From positions 1 to 41,303 of the IMG/VR virus record IMGVR_UViG_3300034072_001414: a DNA stretch of 41,303 nucleotides. One strand, 5' to 3'. The notes below the pieces were generated by a model, which saw only the letters and a program-made list of their open reading frames with translations, searched no databases and was not told where the DNA came from. The DNA is from a virus. The translations under genes were made by a program, and so were the position numbers. Positions 24,552-31,335 of the stretch are shown one piece after another (positions within the stretch are counted from its first letter, which is position 1; the number at the start of each line of letters is the position of its first letter).

Positions 24552-24788
24552 TTACCGGCCCAACAGGCTGGTCTTGGCCCCCGTGCTCGCTTCCGCGCCG
24601 CCGTAACCGGTGCGCTGGTTGGCCCGCGTCCCCTGACGCCGGGCCAGCCCGTCATTCAGGGCAGCGCGCTCGGCCGCCTCGTTGCGCGTCGGCAGCGGCT
24701 GCGCCTGCGGCGTCTTCACCTTGGGACGCGAAAACAGATTGCTGGCGATCGCGAAGACCGGCGAAATGAGCGCCTTGGCCAAACCCAT
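24552..24788 (-). CDS. Small hypothetical protein downstream of terminase
   Basis: A 78-residue protein starting MGLAKALISPVFAIASNLFS. The N-terminus is weakly hydrophobic; the tail (RTGYGGAEASTGAKTSLLG) resembles the Gly/Thr-rich ends ending in a KTLLG-like string of small podovirus proteins commonly encoded between terminase and portal genes. The ATG lies one base after the terminase stop. The function is not known to me. The longer upstream extension of the frame overlaps the terminase and is not used. Confidence 0.7.
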   Translation of the reverse strand: MGLAKALISPVFAIASNLFSRPKVKTPQAQPLPTRNEAAERAALNDGLARRQGTRANQRTGYGGAEASTGAKTSLLGR

Positions 24789-24789
24789 G

Positions 24790-26343
24790 TCAGTGCCCCC
24801 TCTGGCTGAAATATCCGCTGCCGTAGGACACGCGCGGCCCCTGCGCCTTGCGCGCGGCCGACCGGCGGTCCATGTCGTCGATGATGCGCCCGCGCATCTC
24901 CTCCAGCCCCAGGCACAGATACTGGTTGCCGTCCTGCGAATGGCTGAAATCATTCTTGCTGGGCATGTCGCGGAATCGGTCGCCCGCGCTCGTCTTGATC
25001 CGCTCGATGATGTAGCCCGCGGTAAAGCCCCGGCGCAGCATCGAACAGCTGGGGTCCAGCAGATAGGCGGGCTGGCCGCCCGGCGATCGGTTCAGCCGCT
25101 TGCGCACCGCTTCCAGCCGCGGCTCCAGCCGGTTGCCATCGCGGCCGCCCGGCCGCCACTCGCCGCCGAATGTCCGCTTGAAAATGTCCATCCAGGTGCC
25201 GGCATCGTCAAACTCGCCGAAGTCGGCAGCGGGGTCGTAGAACCCCCGGCCAAAGCGCAGATTGGGCCAGCGCCGCCCCATAAACTCGCGGGCGATCTCG
25301 GCGAAGGCGGTCGGCCCCAGCCGCGCCAGCTCGCCCTTCTGCTTGGGGTCGAACAGCACCAGCTCACCCAGCACGCGCAGCTGGTCCATGTCGCTCAGCT
25401 GGGCAAAGATCATCGCCGGGGTGCGGCCGCCGTCCAGCCCCGCCAGCAACGGCAGATTGGGGTCGGGCGTGATCGGCTCGCGCGCGACATGCATCTGCTC
25501 GTTGAATTCGGGAAAAACGGGCTGGCCGTTCCGCACCGCGCCGAACTCGTTATGCACGAACCGCCGCAGATAATTGGGCTGGTTGGCATAGGCCAGCAAC
25601 AGGCCCTCATAATAGCCTTCGGGCAGGTTCTGGATATTCTCGGGCGGCGGGTCTTTCGACAGGCCGCCGGGCTGCTTCCAGTAACCGATGCCGAAGCGCG
25701 GCCCCAGCACGTCTTTCAGCTGGTTTTCCTGCTCTTCGTTCAGGCCCAACTTACCCTCGACGAAGAAATCATAGGTCCAGTTGTCGATGTCCGGCGCGTT
25801 GAAATCCGCGATCACGCCGCGCCACTGGCACCCGCCCATCTTGGCCGGCGGATAACGGCCCGTGCGCGGCCAGCCGAACAGGAAGACGCTCTGGTCCAGC
25901 GTGTCGGTTTCGTTGAGCCACAGGCCGGTCAGCTCCAGCCCCTTCAGCACGTCTTCCGCCTTCTGGTCGCCCATCGCGCGGAACAGCATTTCGATCTCGA
26001 TCTGGCAGGGCTGGCCCGTGCCGTCGATCACGTCGAAGCGCAGCGTGTGCTGCATCAGCCCGCCATGCCAGTTATTCTTGGTTTTCGGGAACCAGGCGAA
26101 CCATGATTTCATCACGTTCGCTTCCAGCTGGCCATAGGTGTCGCGGATGCAGCACCAGCGCACCCGGCGCACGCCATCGGGCCCCGGATTCTGCCAGAAG
26201 GCGCTGTTGACGATCTTGCGGATGCACGTCGTCGTCTTCGCCGACCCGAACGGCCCCATGATCGCGGTCAAAAACCGCTGGTCGTTCACGAAGCCCTCGG
26301 CCTTGGGGCCGACCGGTGCCATCAGGGATGCAAAGCCGCTCAA
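24790..26343 (-). CDS. Terminase large subunit (packaging ATPase/nuclease)
   Basis: A 517-residue protein if it starts at TTG 26343, which overlaps the previous stop (TTGA); ATG 26322 is the alternative. Walker A is GPFGSAKTT at about residues 30-38, with LTGLWLNET a likely Walker B and catalytic Glu. A C-terminal RNase H-like nuclease follows, with LLAGLDGGRTPAMIF as its first acidic motif. The enzyme docks on the portal and pumps DNA into the head. The N-terminal part of the longest open frame (to 26604) lies over another gene and is discarded. Confidence 0.9.
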   Translation of the reverse strand: MSGFASLMAPVGPKAEGFVNDQRFLTAIMGPFGSAKTTTCIRKIVNSAFWQNPGPDGVRRVRWCCIRDTYGQLEANVMKSWFAWFPKTKNNWHGGLMQHTLRFDVIDGTGQPCQIEIEMLFRAMGDQKAEDVLKGLELTGLWLNETDTLDQSVFLFGWPRTGRYPPAKMGGCQWRGVIADFNAPDIDNWTYDFFVEGKLGLNEEQENQLKDVLGPRFGIGYWKQPGGLSKDPPPENIQNLPEGYYEGLLLAYANQPNYLRRFVHNEFGAVRNGQPVFPEFNEQMHVAREPITPDPNLPLLAGLDGGRTPAMIFAQLSDMDQLRVLGELVLFDPKQKGELARLGPTAFAEIAREFMGRRWPNLRFGRGFYDPAADFGEFDDAGTWMDIFKRTFGGEWRPGGRDGNRLEPRLEAVRKRLNRSPGGQPAYLLDPSCSMLRRGFTAGYIIERIKTSAGDRFRDMPSKNDFSHSQDGNQYLCLGLEEMRGRIIDDMDRRSAARKAQGPRVSYGSGYFSQRGH

Positions 26344-26699
26344 GACAGCTGGGCCCGCGTGCAGCGGTCGAACCGCTTTTCCATCTCGCCAAAGCGCGGC
26401 AGCGCGATCTTGTCCGGCTTGGGCGGGACAGGGCGGAGCGCGGCGGTGGAAGGCCGCGCCCCTTCTGCAACGGGGCGCTCTTGCGACGCGGGATCCGGCG
26501 CGATCACCGGATGCAAGGGAGCTTGCGGCTCGTACCTGACGCCCCTCTCGGTTATGACGGGAAACTTGATCACGCCGCGATCGGCAAGCACGACCAGCGG
26601 ACACGGATCATTGCCGGAACAGCCGATGCCGGTGATGGCGCCGATATGACAGACCAGGCCCGCGCACGGCCTGCTGACGCGGCCGGACGGGTCAGACAT
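26340..26699 (-). CDS. Hypothetical protein between the terminase subunits
   Basis: A 119-residue protein starting MSDPSGRVSRPCAGLVCHIG. Its ATG overlaps the upstream stop by eight bases (ATGTCTGA) and its stop overlaps the terminase TTG. It has an N-terminal region with three Cys (C-x5-C and a later Cys), then a Pro/Ala-rich linker and a basic C-terminal part (PPKPDKIALPRFGEMEKRF). The function is unknown; position suggests packaging or an accessory of terminase. The coupled overlaps at both ends support translation. Confidence 0.65.
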   Translation of the reverse strand: MSDPSGRVSRPCAGLVCHIGAITGIGCSGNDPCPLVVLADRGVIKFPVITERGVRYEPQAPLHPVIAPDPASQERPVAEGARPSTAALRPVPPKPDKIALPRFGEMEKRFDRCTRAQLS

Positions 26700-27309
26700 C
26701 GTCGCCTTCCTCGTCATCGACGATCAGTTCGGCAAATTCGCCGTCGACAATGCGCAGGTCGGCCAGCTGGGCCGGGTCGATCCGCCCGTCGTTGACTGCG
26801 CTGGCGATGGTGCCCATCACCTGCTCGACCGGGCTCTGCCCCAGCGCCGACGCCGCCGGCATGAAGATCACGCCATCCACGCCCACCTTGACCTCGGCCT
26901 GCACCGGTTTCTTGCTGTGCGTGTATTCCGCGACCGATTTGGCCGCCTGCAACTGCACCGCCAGCGCCTTGGCGACGATGTCGCCCATCTTCTGCACCTT
27001 GCCGCCGGGGTCGGCGATCAGCATCAGCTCGACCAGCTGGTCCAGCGGCGTCGAATAGAGGCTGGCCATGAACAGCACGGGGTCGCCATGCTGCTGCGCC
27101 ACCAGCTTCGCCAGATCGTCGTTCCGCTTGTTCCGCGCGCCCACCGGGCGGCCTGGGCCACGCTGCCGCATCCGCCGGAACACGTCGGTGGGCAGGAAAC
27201 CCTTTTCGTCGCGCAGCATGTCCAGCTGCTCGGGATCCATCCCGGCGGTGACGCTCTCGCCCGTCACCGCGCGCATCGCTTTTTCCAGGCTGCTCGGCTC
27301 AGTTGACAC
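26692..27309 (-). CDS. Probable terminase small subunit
   Basis: A 205-residue protein with a GTG start at 27309; the G-rich GGGGGAT about eight bases upstream fits GTG better than TTG at 27315. It contains RGPGRPVGARNKRNDDLAKL, a GRP-x-G-x-RNK basic motif frequent at the N-terminus of small terminases, then a helical region and an acidic tail (DDEEGDDV). The small subunit recognises the packaging site and loads the large subunit. It is the first gene of the late operon, directly after a long leader with repeats, which fits. The assignment is from motif and order. Confidence 0.75.
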   Translation of the reverse strand: MSTEPSSLEKAMRAVTGESVTAGMDPEQLDMLRDEKGFLPTDVFRRMRQRGPGRPVGARNKRNDDLAKLVAQQHGDPVLFMASLYSTPLDQLVELMLIADPGGKVQKMGDIVAKALAVQLQAAKSVAEYTHSKKPVQAEVKVGVDGVIFMPAASALGQSPVEQVMGTIASAVNDGRIDPAQLADLRIVDGEFAELIVDDEEGDDV

Positions 27310-27895
27310 GGGCAAATCCCCCGCCTAGCGTCGCCGCTTCCAATCCCGGCCGCGAAAGCCCGAAAATCGATGCAAGCCACGCATTTCCGCAGGAAATCAG
27401 GCGGTCCCCGACCCGCTTGAGGGCGAGTTTCCTTGGCCATCCGCCGCACCCCGACCCGTTTGCGGGCGAGTTTTCGTTGCGGGGATGGGCCCAGCCCAGA
27501 AACTGATTAAGGTCGGCCATGGGCCAGCGCATTTTCCAGATTTCCGATCCGCTGCGCGCGACGGGATGTCTGGACGATCGCGCGGCGCCCAGGGGGGCAC
27601 CGGGGTGCCGGCGATCGAGGCCCGAAATCGGCCGCGCCCAACGCCCCATTAGTGGCGCGAGCGCCCGAAACCCGCAGAAATGCGTGGCCCGGTTGGCGTC
27701 GGCCGACTTTTCCCGACCGACTTTCACCCCCACGGCCTGGCTGATCGCCACGCCGACCGGCGCGACCAGCCCCGAAAAAATCCCCAGGACCGCGCCCCGA
27801 TCCCCCCACAACACCCGTCCAGGCGAGGGACGCGAATATACGCCCCGTAGTTTATTCGGGCGACCGATCAGAGGAAGGGAACGCGCTCCAGGCAT
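27310..27895. other. Untranslated leader of the late operon; possible packaging region
   Basis: About 590 bases lie between the late promoter and the terminase small subunit. A minus-strand frame (198 codons) spans it, but its third positions lack the strong GC bias of neighbouring genes, so I treat it as non-coding. The region holds two 25-bp direct repeats (27406-27473), an inverted repeat (CCACGCATTTCCGC at 27377-27390 with GCAGAAATGCGTGG at 27674-27687) and a GGCACC/GGTGCC hairpin at about 27597-27610. A cos/pac site or a structured leader would fit. Confidence 0.5.
27406..27473. repeat. Two 25-bp direct repeats in the late leader
   Basis: Copies at 27406-27430 and 27449-27473 differ at only two positions and are 43 bases apart. 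Each contains a small stem (perfect in the second copy: CCCG-TTTG-CGGG) followed by GCGAGTTT. Repeated short hairpins next to a terminase gene suggest a packaging or RNA regulatory element. Confidence 0.75.
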
Positions 27896-27903
27896 GGCGC
27901 AAC

Positions 27904-27933
27904 GATGTATCTGATAGGCACAATCGCGGTCAA
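27904..27933 (-). promoter_or_regulatory. Late promoter with operator O4
   Basis: On the minus strand TTGACC (27933-27928) and TACATC (27909-27904) are 18 bases apart (17 to ATACAT). Operator O4 (27904-27924, GATGTATC-TGATA-GGCACAAT on the plus strand) occupies the spacer and the -10 box, so a bound repressor would block RNA polymerase. It reads toward the terminase genes and is probably the main late promoter. Its layout is nearly the same as the promoter at 35507-35536. Confidence 0.7.
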
Positions 27934-27948
27934 GGCGGCCACCCTCTT

Positions 27949-28218
27949 GTTGCCGCCGTTGCCAGCGATTGTTTCAATGGCAACGGGACTGGCAACAGGA
28001 TTTCCTAGCTAGATCATAGTCCTAGATCATGCAGAGGCATATTGTTGCCATGTTGCCGCGTTTGCCTCGCGCGCACATGCGCACAGGCCCGCGCATCCGC
28101 GCCCACATATGCGAAAAGACGCCAGACAGCGGCAACATGGCAACAAAGGCCGCAACATACTGATAAATATAGATATTAACATGGCAACATCGCTGCCCAA
28201 GGTGGCAACAATGGCAAC
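27949..28218. other. Iteron-like GGCAAC array with AT-rich segment, candidate replication origin
   Basis: Eleven exact copies of GGCAAC or its complement GTTGCC occur in 270 bases: starts at 27949, 27958, 27979, 27991, 28044, 28052, 28131, 28139, 28183, 28204 and 28213. Ten form five close pairs 8-12 bases apart. An 18-bp perfect inverted repeat links 28042-28059 with 28130-28147. Between copies lies the most AT-rich stretch nearby (28159-28180). Paired iterons plus an unwinding-like segment are typical of initiator-dependent origins; an operator array is the alternative. Confidence 0.65.
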
Positions 28219-28533
28219 CCCCTGACCCGATCGGCGCAGCCACAATCGACCCAATTAATTCTCTGCTGAGAATGGGTCGGGGTAAGAGCCCATAGGAGAG
28301 AAGGTGCGATGTAAGATGCTGGTATGTTTTACCTTTTCGGCCGGGAGAGAGGATAAGGAATGCGGACGCACCGGCGCCGCTGCGCGGCACCTGTCCGCAT
28401 AGTTTGGCGCCAGCCGGTTAGAATGAATGTGCCTATCTGACACATTTCTGTTGACAGGCGGGTCGGGGCTGGGGCAGCACATGCATGCCACGCCGGTAAT
28501 TGGTCCGGGTGGCACGGCAAGGAGGCCGACCAC
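28219..28533. other. Upstream region of the small plus-strand operon
   Basis: These 315 bases contain operator O5 (28426-28446) and a TTGACA at 28451-28456 without a convincing -10. Frames on the minus strand across this stretch start in odd places and lack coding bias. Apart from the operator and the ribosome site (AAGGAGG, 28519-28525) for the next gene I see nothing definite. Confidence 0.5.
28426..28446. promoter_or_regulatory. Operator O5, perfect-arm palindrome
   Basis: AATGTGCC-TATCT-GACACATT. The outer six bases of each arm are exact complements and the spacing equals that of the other operators. It is the most symmetrical member and lies 88 bases before the first plus-strand gene. 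Confidence 0.7.
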
Positions 28534-28713
28534 ATGCAACGCGCAATCATCGACTATGGAAGTGAAACCCTGGACGTGCTGATCCCCGCCGGCACCGATC
28601 TTGATGATGCCTTTGACGCGATCGATGCCGAGAGCGGCGAAATGATCCGCATCAACGGATGGATGTTGGACAGCGACGCGATCAGCTTCGACCAGGCCGG
28701 GAGTGTCTACTGA
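28534..28713 (+). CDS. 59-residue hypothetical protein, first gene of small operon
   Basis: A 59-residue acidic protein starting MQRAIIDYGSETLDVLIPAG. A strong ribosome site (AAGGAGG) lies eight bases before the ATG. The stop overlaps the next ATG by one base (TGATG). The sequence has alternating strands (TLDVLIPAG; EMIRINGWML) and no membrane segment. I do not recognise it. As the first gene after operator O5 and the candidate origin it is probably an early phage gene. Codon use (GC-rich third positions) supports coding. Confidence 0.75.
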   Translation: MQRAIIDYGSETLDVLIPAGTDLDDAFDAIDAESGEMIRINGWMLDSDAISFDQAGSVY

Positions 28714-28946
28714 TGAGCATCGCCACCCGCCCCAGCGACGCCGATGCGGTCGCCTATGTCGTCGATCATTTCGCCACGCGCGACTATGACATGACCATCC
28801 TCTGCACCGGCGCCGGTGAAAGCAAGCAGGGCGCCGACTGCACCGACGTCCATTTCGTCGATGCCCGCGAGGATGACGGCCCCACCTACATCATGACGGT
28901 CTGGCATGAGCAGGCCAAGGGCGGCGCGCTCTACGGCGAATGGTGA
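28713..28946 (+). CDS. 77-residue hypothetical protein
   Basis: A 77-residue protein starting MSIATRPSDADAVAYVVDHF, coupled to the previous gene by TGATG. It has a compact alpha/beta pattern (YDMTILCTGAGESKQGADC, PTYIMTVWHEQAKGGALYGE). The two Cys and an acidic middle are visible, but no known motif. The frame extends upstream to 28659 over the previous gene; the coupled ATG is the better start. Probably an early accessory protein of unknown role. Confidence 0.75.
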   Translation: MSIATRPSDADAVAYVVDHFATRDYDMTILCTGAGESKQGADCTDVHFVDAREDDGPTYIMTVWHEQAKGGALYGEW

Positions 28947-29013
28947 CCTGACTGCATCGCCCGAGGCGCGGGCCGGATCCCGCGCCTCCTCCATGCAGCC
29001 AAGTGAGGATGCC

Positions 29014-29226
29014 ATGCCCCAGCCCGATCTGTTCGGCCACTCGGCCCCACGCCGCCGTCCGCGTGTGCTGATGCACGCGATCGATGCCGGCAGCTTCCCG
29101 GACGGCAAGGACGCGGCGCGGTTCTCCTGCCGCCGCTGCAACCATGGCAGCGGATGGATATACGCCAGCCGCTGCGAAGCCCGGCGCGGCATTCCGTGCC
29201 CGATTTGCAATGCTGCGACAGAATGA
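29014..29226 (+). CDS. Small zinc-ribbon-like protein
   Basis: A 70-residue protein starting MPQPDLFGHSAPRRRPRVLM, with a GTGAGGA ribosome-like site seven bases before the ATG; an ATG at 28993 is possible. Two Cys pairs, FSCRRCNHGSGW and GIPCPICN, form a likely treble-clef or zinc-ribbon finger. The N-terminal part is basic. Small zinc-finger proteins of this type are common early phage proteins and may bind nucleic acid or a host protein; the target is unknown. It converges with the secreted-protein gene at 29256. Confidence 0.7.
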   Translation: MPQPDLFGHSAPRRRPRVLMHAIDAGSFPDGKDAARFSCRRCNHGSGWIYASRCEARRGIPCPICNAATE

Positions 29227-29255
29227 TTGCGGGCAGCAGCGACGAGCCAGCGAGA

Positions 29256-29858
29256 TTAGGGCTGGGATGGCAGGCCGATCAACTGGCGAACGCGGGGCCA
29301 ATTGATCGGCAGCACGGTCGACCGCATGACAGTTTCGATCTCGTCTTCAAGTCCTTTAGGCGCGAAAGACGAGAGAACGGCCGCCGCGTAGCTATCACTC
29401 GCGTAAGCCTGCAGTTTCATTGCCAAAAGCGCGGCATCCGCGACTGGGCGGGAAATTTTTATTGCCCCCCTGACGTGGCTTGGCCCCTGACACGCAAATA
29501 TCAAAAGCTGCTCGCTCGTAGATTCCGGATCAACATTTTCTCGCTGGGCATCAAATTCTTGGAAGCGGCGACTCTTAATCAGCTTTCCGGCCGCATCATA
29601 TGCTCGCTGATCAAGGAACTGCATCTGTCGGCGATTACAGTCGATCCGCACGAGTTCCTTTACGTGGGTCACATTCTGCAATGGCGATTTGTAGAATGTC
29701 TGCATCCAAACTTGCCGGTAGGCGAAGTCGGCAACCACGCTATCTTTGTCGGCATAGAACGTCGCGGTATCATGGCCGGATATCCAATACCATGTCGCGG
29801 CCTTTGCTGGTGCCGGCGTCAATATGACGCTGGCAAGCACTATCCCCCACCTGTGCAT
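29256..29858 (-). CDS. Secreted surface-adhesin-E-like protein, probable moron
   Basis: A 200-residue protein with a signal peptide: MHRWGIVLASVILTPAPAKA then ATWYWISG. The mature part (TATFYADKDSVVADFAYRQV, VTHVKELVRIDCNRRQMQFL, YDAAGKLIKSRRFQ) fits the short 'surface-adhesin E'-like periplasmic/outer-surface family, in which a conserved Cys and aromatic residues recur. It runs opposite to its neighbours, has visibly lower GC than the flanks, and is not coupled to another gene, so it is a good candidate for a lysogenic-conversion gene. ATG 29858 is chosen because it starts directly at the signal peptide; ATG 29888 is possible. Confidence 0.75.
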   Translation of the reverse strand: MHRWGIVLASVILTPAPAKAATWYWISGHDTATFYADKDSVVADFAYRQVWMQTFYKSPLQNVTHVKELVRIDCNRRQMQFLDQRAYDAAGKLIKSRRFQEFDAQRENVDPESTSEQLLIFACQGPSHVRGAIKISRPVADAALLAMKLQAYASDSYAAAVLSSFAPKGLEDEIETVMRSTVLPINWPRVRQLIGLPSQP

Positions 29859-29987
29859 AAGCTCGCTATCCTTGCTCAAGACGATCATTCCTGCCATATC
29901 ATTTGCCGCTGGGTAAATCCCCAGCACGTGATTGGCGTCACGCTCTACACAAGGCGCACCCGCGCCGGACCGCCCGTCTAGGCGCGG

Positions 29988-30105
29988 TTCTTTATGGTCG
30001 GGCGTGTCTGGAGACCTACGGGTCGCCGCTACCTTGTGGGCGGTACGCCAATCCGGGCACGTCCGGCCACCAATTTGGCGTTTGGTTGCCGGGCCTTTCA
30101 CAAGG
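29988..30105 (+). ncRNA. c4: C4-type antisense RNA upstream of the antirepressor
   Basis: The stretch from TTCTTTATGGTCG through GGCGGTACGCCAATCCGG to TTTGGCGTTTGG matches my memory of the C4 antisense RNA of phages P1/P7 (Rfam C4 family). A hairpin CCGC (30026-30029)/GCGG (30040-30043) exposes CCTTGTG (30032-30038), the exact complement of CACAAGG (30099-30105), which contains the ribosome-binding site of the antirepressor. A second stem is ACGCCAA (30045-30051)/TTGGCGT (30075-30081). In P1 this RNA, cut from the same transcript, blocks ant translation. The exact ends here are estimates. Confidence 0.82.
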
Positions 30106-30113
30106 AATAGGCC

Positions 30114-30839
30114 ATGAGCGAAGTAATTCCATTCAGTTTCGAAGACCAGCAGGTTCGCGTCATTATGATTGATGACGAGCCGTGGTTTGTTGCGACGGAC
30201 ATTTGCGCAGCTTTAGATCTCGACAATGTAACCAATGCCATCAAGCGGCTCGATGACGACGAAGCTACCCTCATTTCAATTAAGGGCAGCGATCAGACAC
30301 GGACGACAAACATCGTGTCGGAATCCGGCATGTATTCGCTGGTGCTGGGCAGCAGGAAGCCGGAAGCGCGGCGGTTTAAGAAATGGATCACGTCGCAGCT
30401 GCTGCCCACCCTGCGCCGCACCGGCCGCTATATCCTGCATGACGCGCTGCCCCGGCCGCTGGTGTCGGCCGATATCGATCCGCCGCGCATCATGGCGGCC
30501 GTGGCCCTGACAAACGCCGCGCGGCGCCTCTATGGCATTGCGACGGCGCGCCGGGTCTGGGCACAGTGCGGCCTGCCCGTCGCGATCGCCGACGCCACGG
30601 CTGAGTTGGAGGATGATCCCTTCGCCGCCAGCATTGCTGCCTGGGCGACTGGGCGCAGCGGTTTCTCGATCGAGGAATGCGCGGAAGGCATTGGTGTGCC
30701 CGATCTCGACCTGGCCACACGCCTGCGCATCGGCAGACTGCTGCGCGCGCTGGGCTTCCGCCGGCACACGGTTCGCCGCGGCGATCGCATCGTCAATGTG
30801 TTCATCGTCGCTGATGGCGCCCAGGCCGCGGGAGCATGA
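30114..30839 (+). CDS. BRO-N domain antirepressor (Ant-like)
   Basis: A 241-residue protein. Residues 1-110 form a BRO-N domain: EDQQVRVIMIDDEPWFVATD then ICAALDL, AIKRLDDDEATL, SESGMYSLVLGSRKPEARRF and KKWITSQLLPTLRRTGRYI. BRO-N/Ant proteins counter the phage repressor and favour lytic growth. The C-terminal half (AVALTNAARRLYGIATARRV, GFSIEECAEGIGVPDLDLAT) carries a likely HTH-like DNA- or protein-binding domain. The ribosome site AAGGA is seven bases before the ATG and is covered both by the C4 complement and by a local GGCCT/AGGCC stem. Translation should therefore be blocked while C4 is made. Confidence 0.9.
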   Translation: MSEVIPFSFEDQQVRVIMIDDEPWFVATDICAALDLDNVTNAIKRLDDDEATLISIKGSDQTRTTNIVSESGMYSLVLGSRKPEARRFKKWITSQLLPTLRRTGRYILHDALPRPLVSADIDPPRIMAAVALTNAARRLYGIATARRVWAQCGLPVAIADATAELEDDPFAASIAAWATGRSGFSIEECAEGIGVPDLDLATRLRIGRLLRALGFRRHTVRRGDRIVNVFIVADGAQAAGA

Positions 30840-30841
30840 AC

Positions 30842-30997
30842 ATGGGCGACGACAATATCCTGCGCTTCCATCGCCCGGCGCCGGGCCTCTATCGCCCGGT
30901 CAGCTCGCGCCGCTTCAAGCGCAACATCATGGCGCTGATGTGCGACACGGTGCCAGCCCGGCCGGTGCCGCTCAAATCGCGGTCGAACGATAATTGA
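30842..30997 (+). CDS. 51-residue basic protein after the antirepressor
   Basis: A 51-residue Arg/Pro-rich protein starting MGDDNILRFHRPAPGLYRPV. GGAG lies seven bases before the ATG at 30842; an in-frame ATG at 30836 overlaps the antirepressor stop but has no ribosome site. The basic patch (SSRRFKRN) may bind nucleic acid. I recognise no family. The frame has clear GC-rich third positions. It ends just before a palindromic hairpin that separates it from the convergent replication operon. Confidence 0.6.
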   Translation: MGDDNILRFHRPAPGLYRPVSSRRFKRNIMALMCDTVPARPVPLKSRSNDN

Positions 30998-31004
30998 CAA
31001 TGAG

Positions 31005-31026
31005 GGCGGCGCCGATCGGCGCCGCC
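31005..31026. terminator. Palindromic hairpin between convergent operons
   Basis: GGCGGCGCC-GATC-GGCGCCGCC is a perfect 22-bp palindrome between the plus-strand antirepressor operon and the minus-strand replication operon. It lacks a T run on either side, so it is terminator-like rather than a classical intrinsic terminator; either bidirectional termination or 3'-end protection would fit. Confidence 0.6.
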
Positions 31027-31202
31027 TACAAATCCCCCGCAAGGATGGTGGCTCCATTCATGCCATCAGGCGTCGGACAGCCGTTGCCAGCCAAGCAATC
31101 TTTCGCGTCCCATGTTTCGCAATGAGGGCAAGGATTGTCGTATCTGGCGGCATGCCGTAAATCCGAAACGGACTTGGGTTCTATCTCCACAGCATCAGTC
31201 AT
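31026..31202 (-). CDS. 58-residue Cys-rich protein at the end of the replication operon
   Basis: A 58-residue protein starting MTDAVEIEPKSVSDLRHAAR. It contains NPCPHCETW and later DCLAGNGCPT, giving four Cys arranged as a possible zinc knuckle. The ATG overlaps the upstream stop by eight bases (ATGACTGA), the same overlap as at 37233. A longer frame (from 31217) starts inside the previous gene and is less likely. Role unknown; position suggests an accessory of the replication operon. Confidence 0.65.
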   Translation of the reverse strand: MTDAVEIEPKSVSDLRHAARYDNPCPHCETWDAKDCLAGNGCPTPDGMNGATILAGDL

Positions 31203-31335
31203 CGTCCATGCCTCCAATCCAGTGAATGAAAATCGGGAAGGAAGTTCGCCAGAATGGCGGCTTCAACAGGCCCAGCCACAGCCGGCCGATCTGCGCCTCC
31301 CAGGCCGTCGCGCCGCTGATGAGGACGATCCTCAT
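31195..31335 (-). CDS. 46-residue hypothetical protein
   Basis: A 46-residue protein starting MRIVLISGATAWEAQIGRLW. Its ATG overlaps the helicase stop (ATGA, 31332-31335) and its stop overlaps the next gene by eight bases. It has a hydrophobic, Trp-rich middle (LWLGLLKPPFWRTSFPIFIH) which could lie at or in the membrane. I do not recognise it. The double coupling and position in the replication operon are the evidence that it is real. Confidence 0.6.
   Translation of the reverse strand: MRIVLISGATAWEAQIGRLWLGLLKPPFWRTSFPIFIHWIGGMDDD

Noticed and set aside
27299-27895. 198-codon minus-strand frame behind the late promoter
   Set aside because: Codon third positions lack the strong GC bias of real neighbours (for example GTA, AAT, TTT, CTA are common) and it covers direct and inverted repeats. 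Its well-placed ATG keeps a small chance open, noted under findings.
28022-28390. 122-codon minus-strand frame across the iteron array
   Set aside because: Its sequence (Cys-, Ile-Tyr-rich runs from iterons and AT-rich DNA) looks like translated non-coding DNA, and it has no ribosome site.
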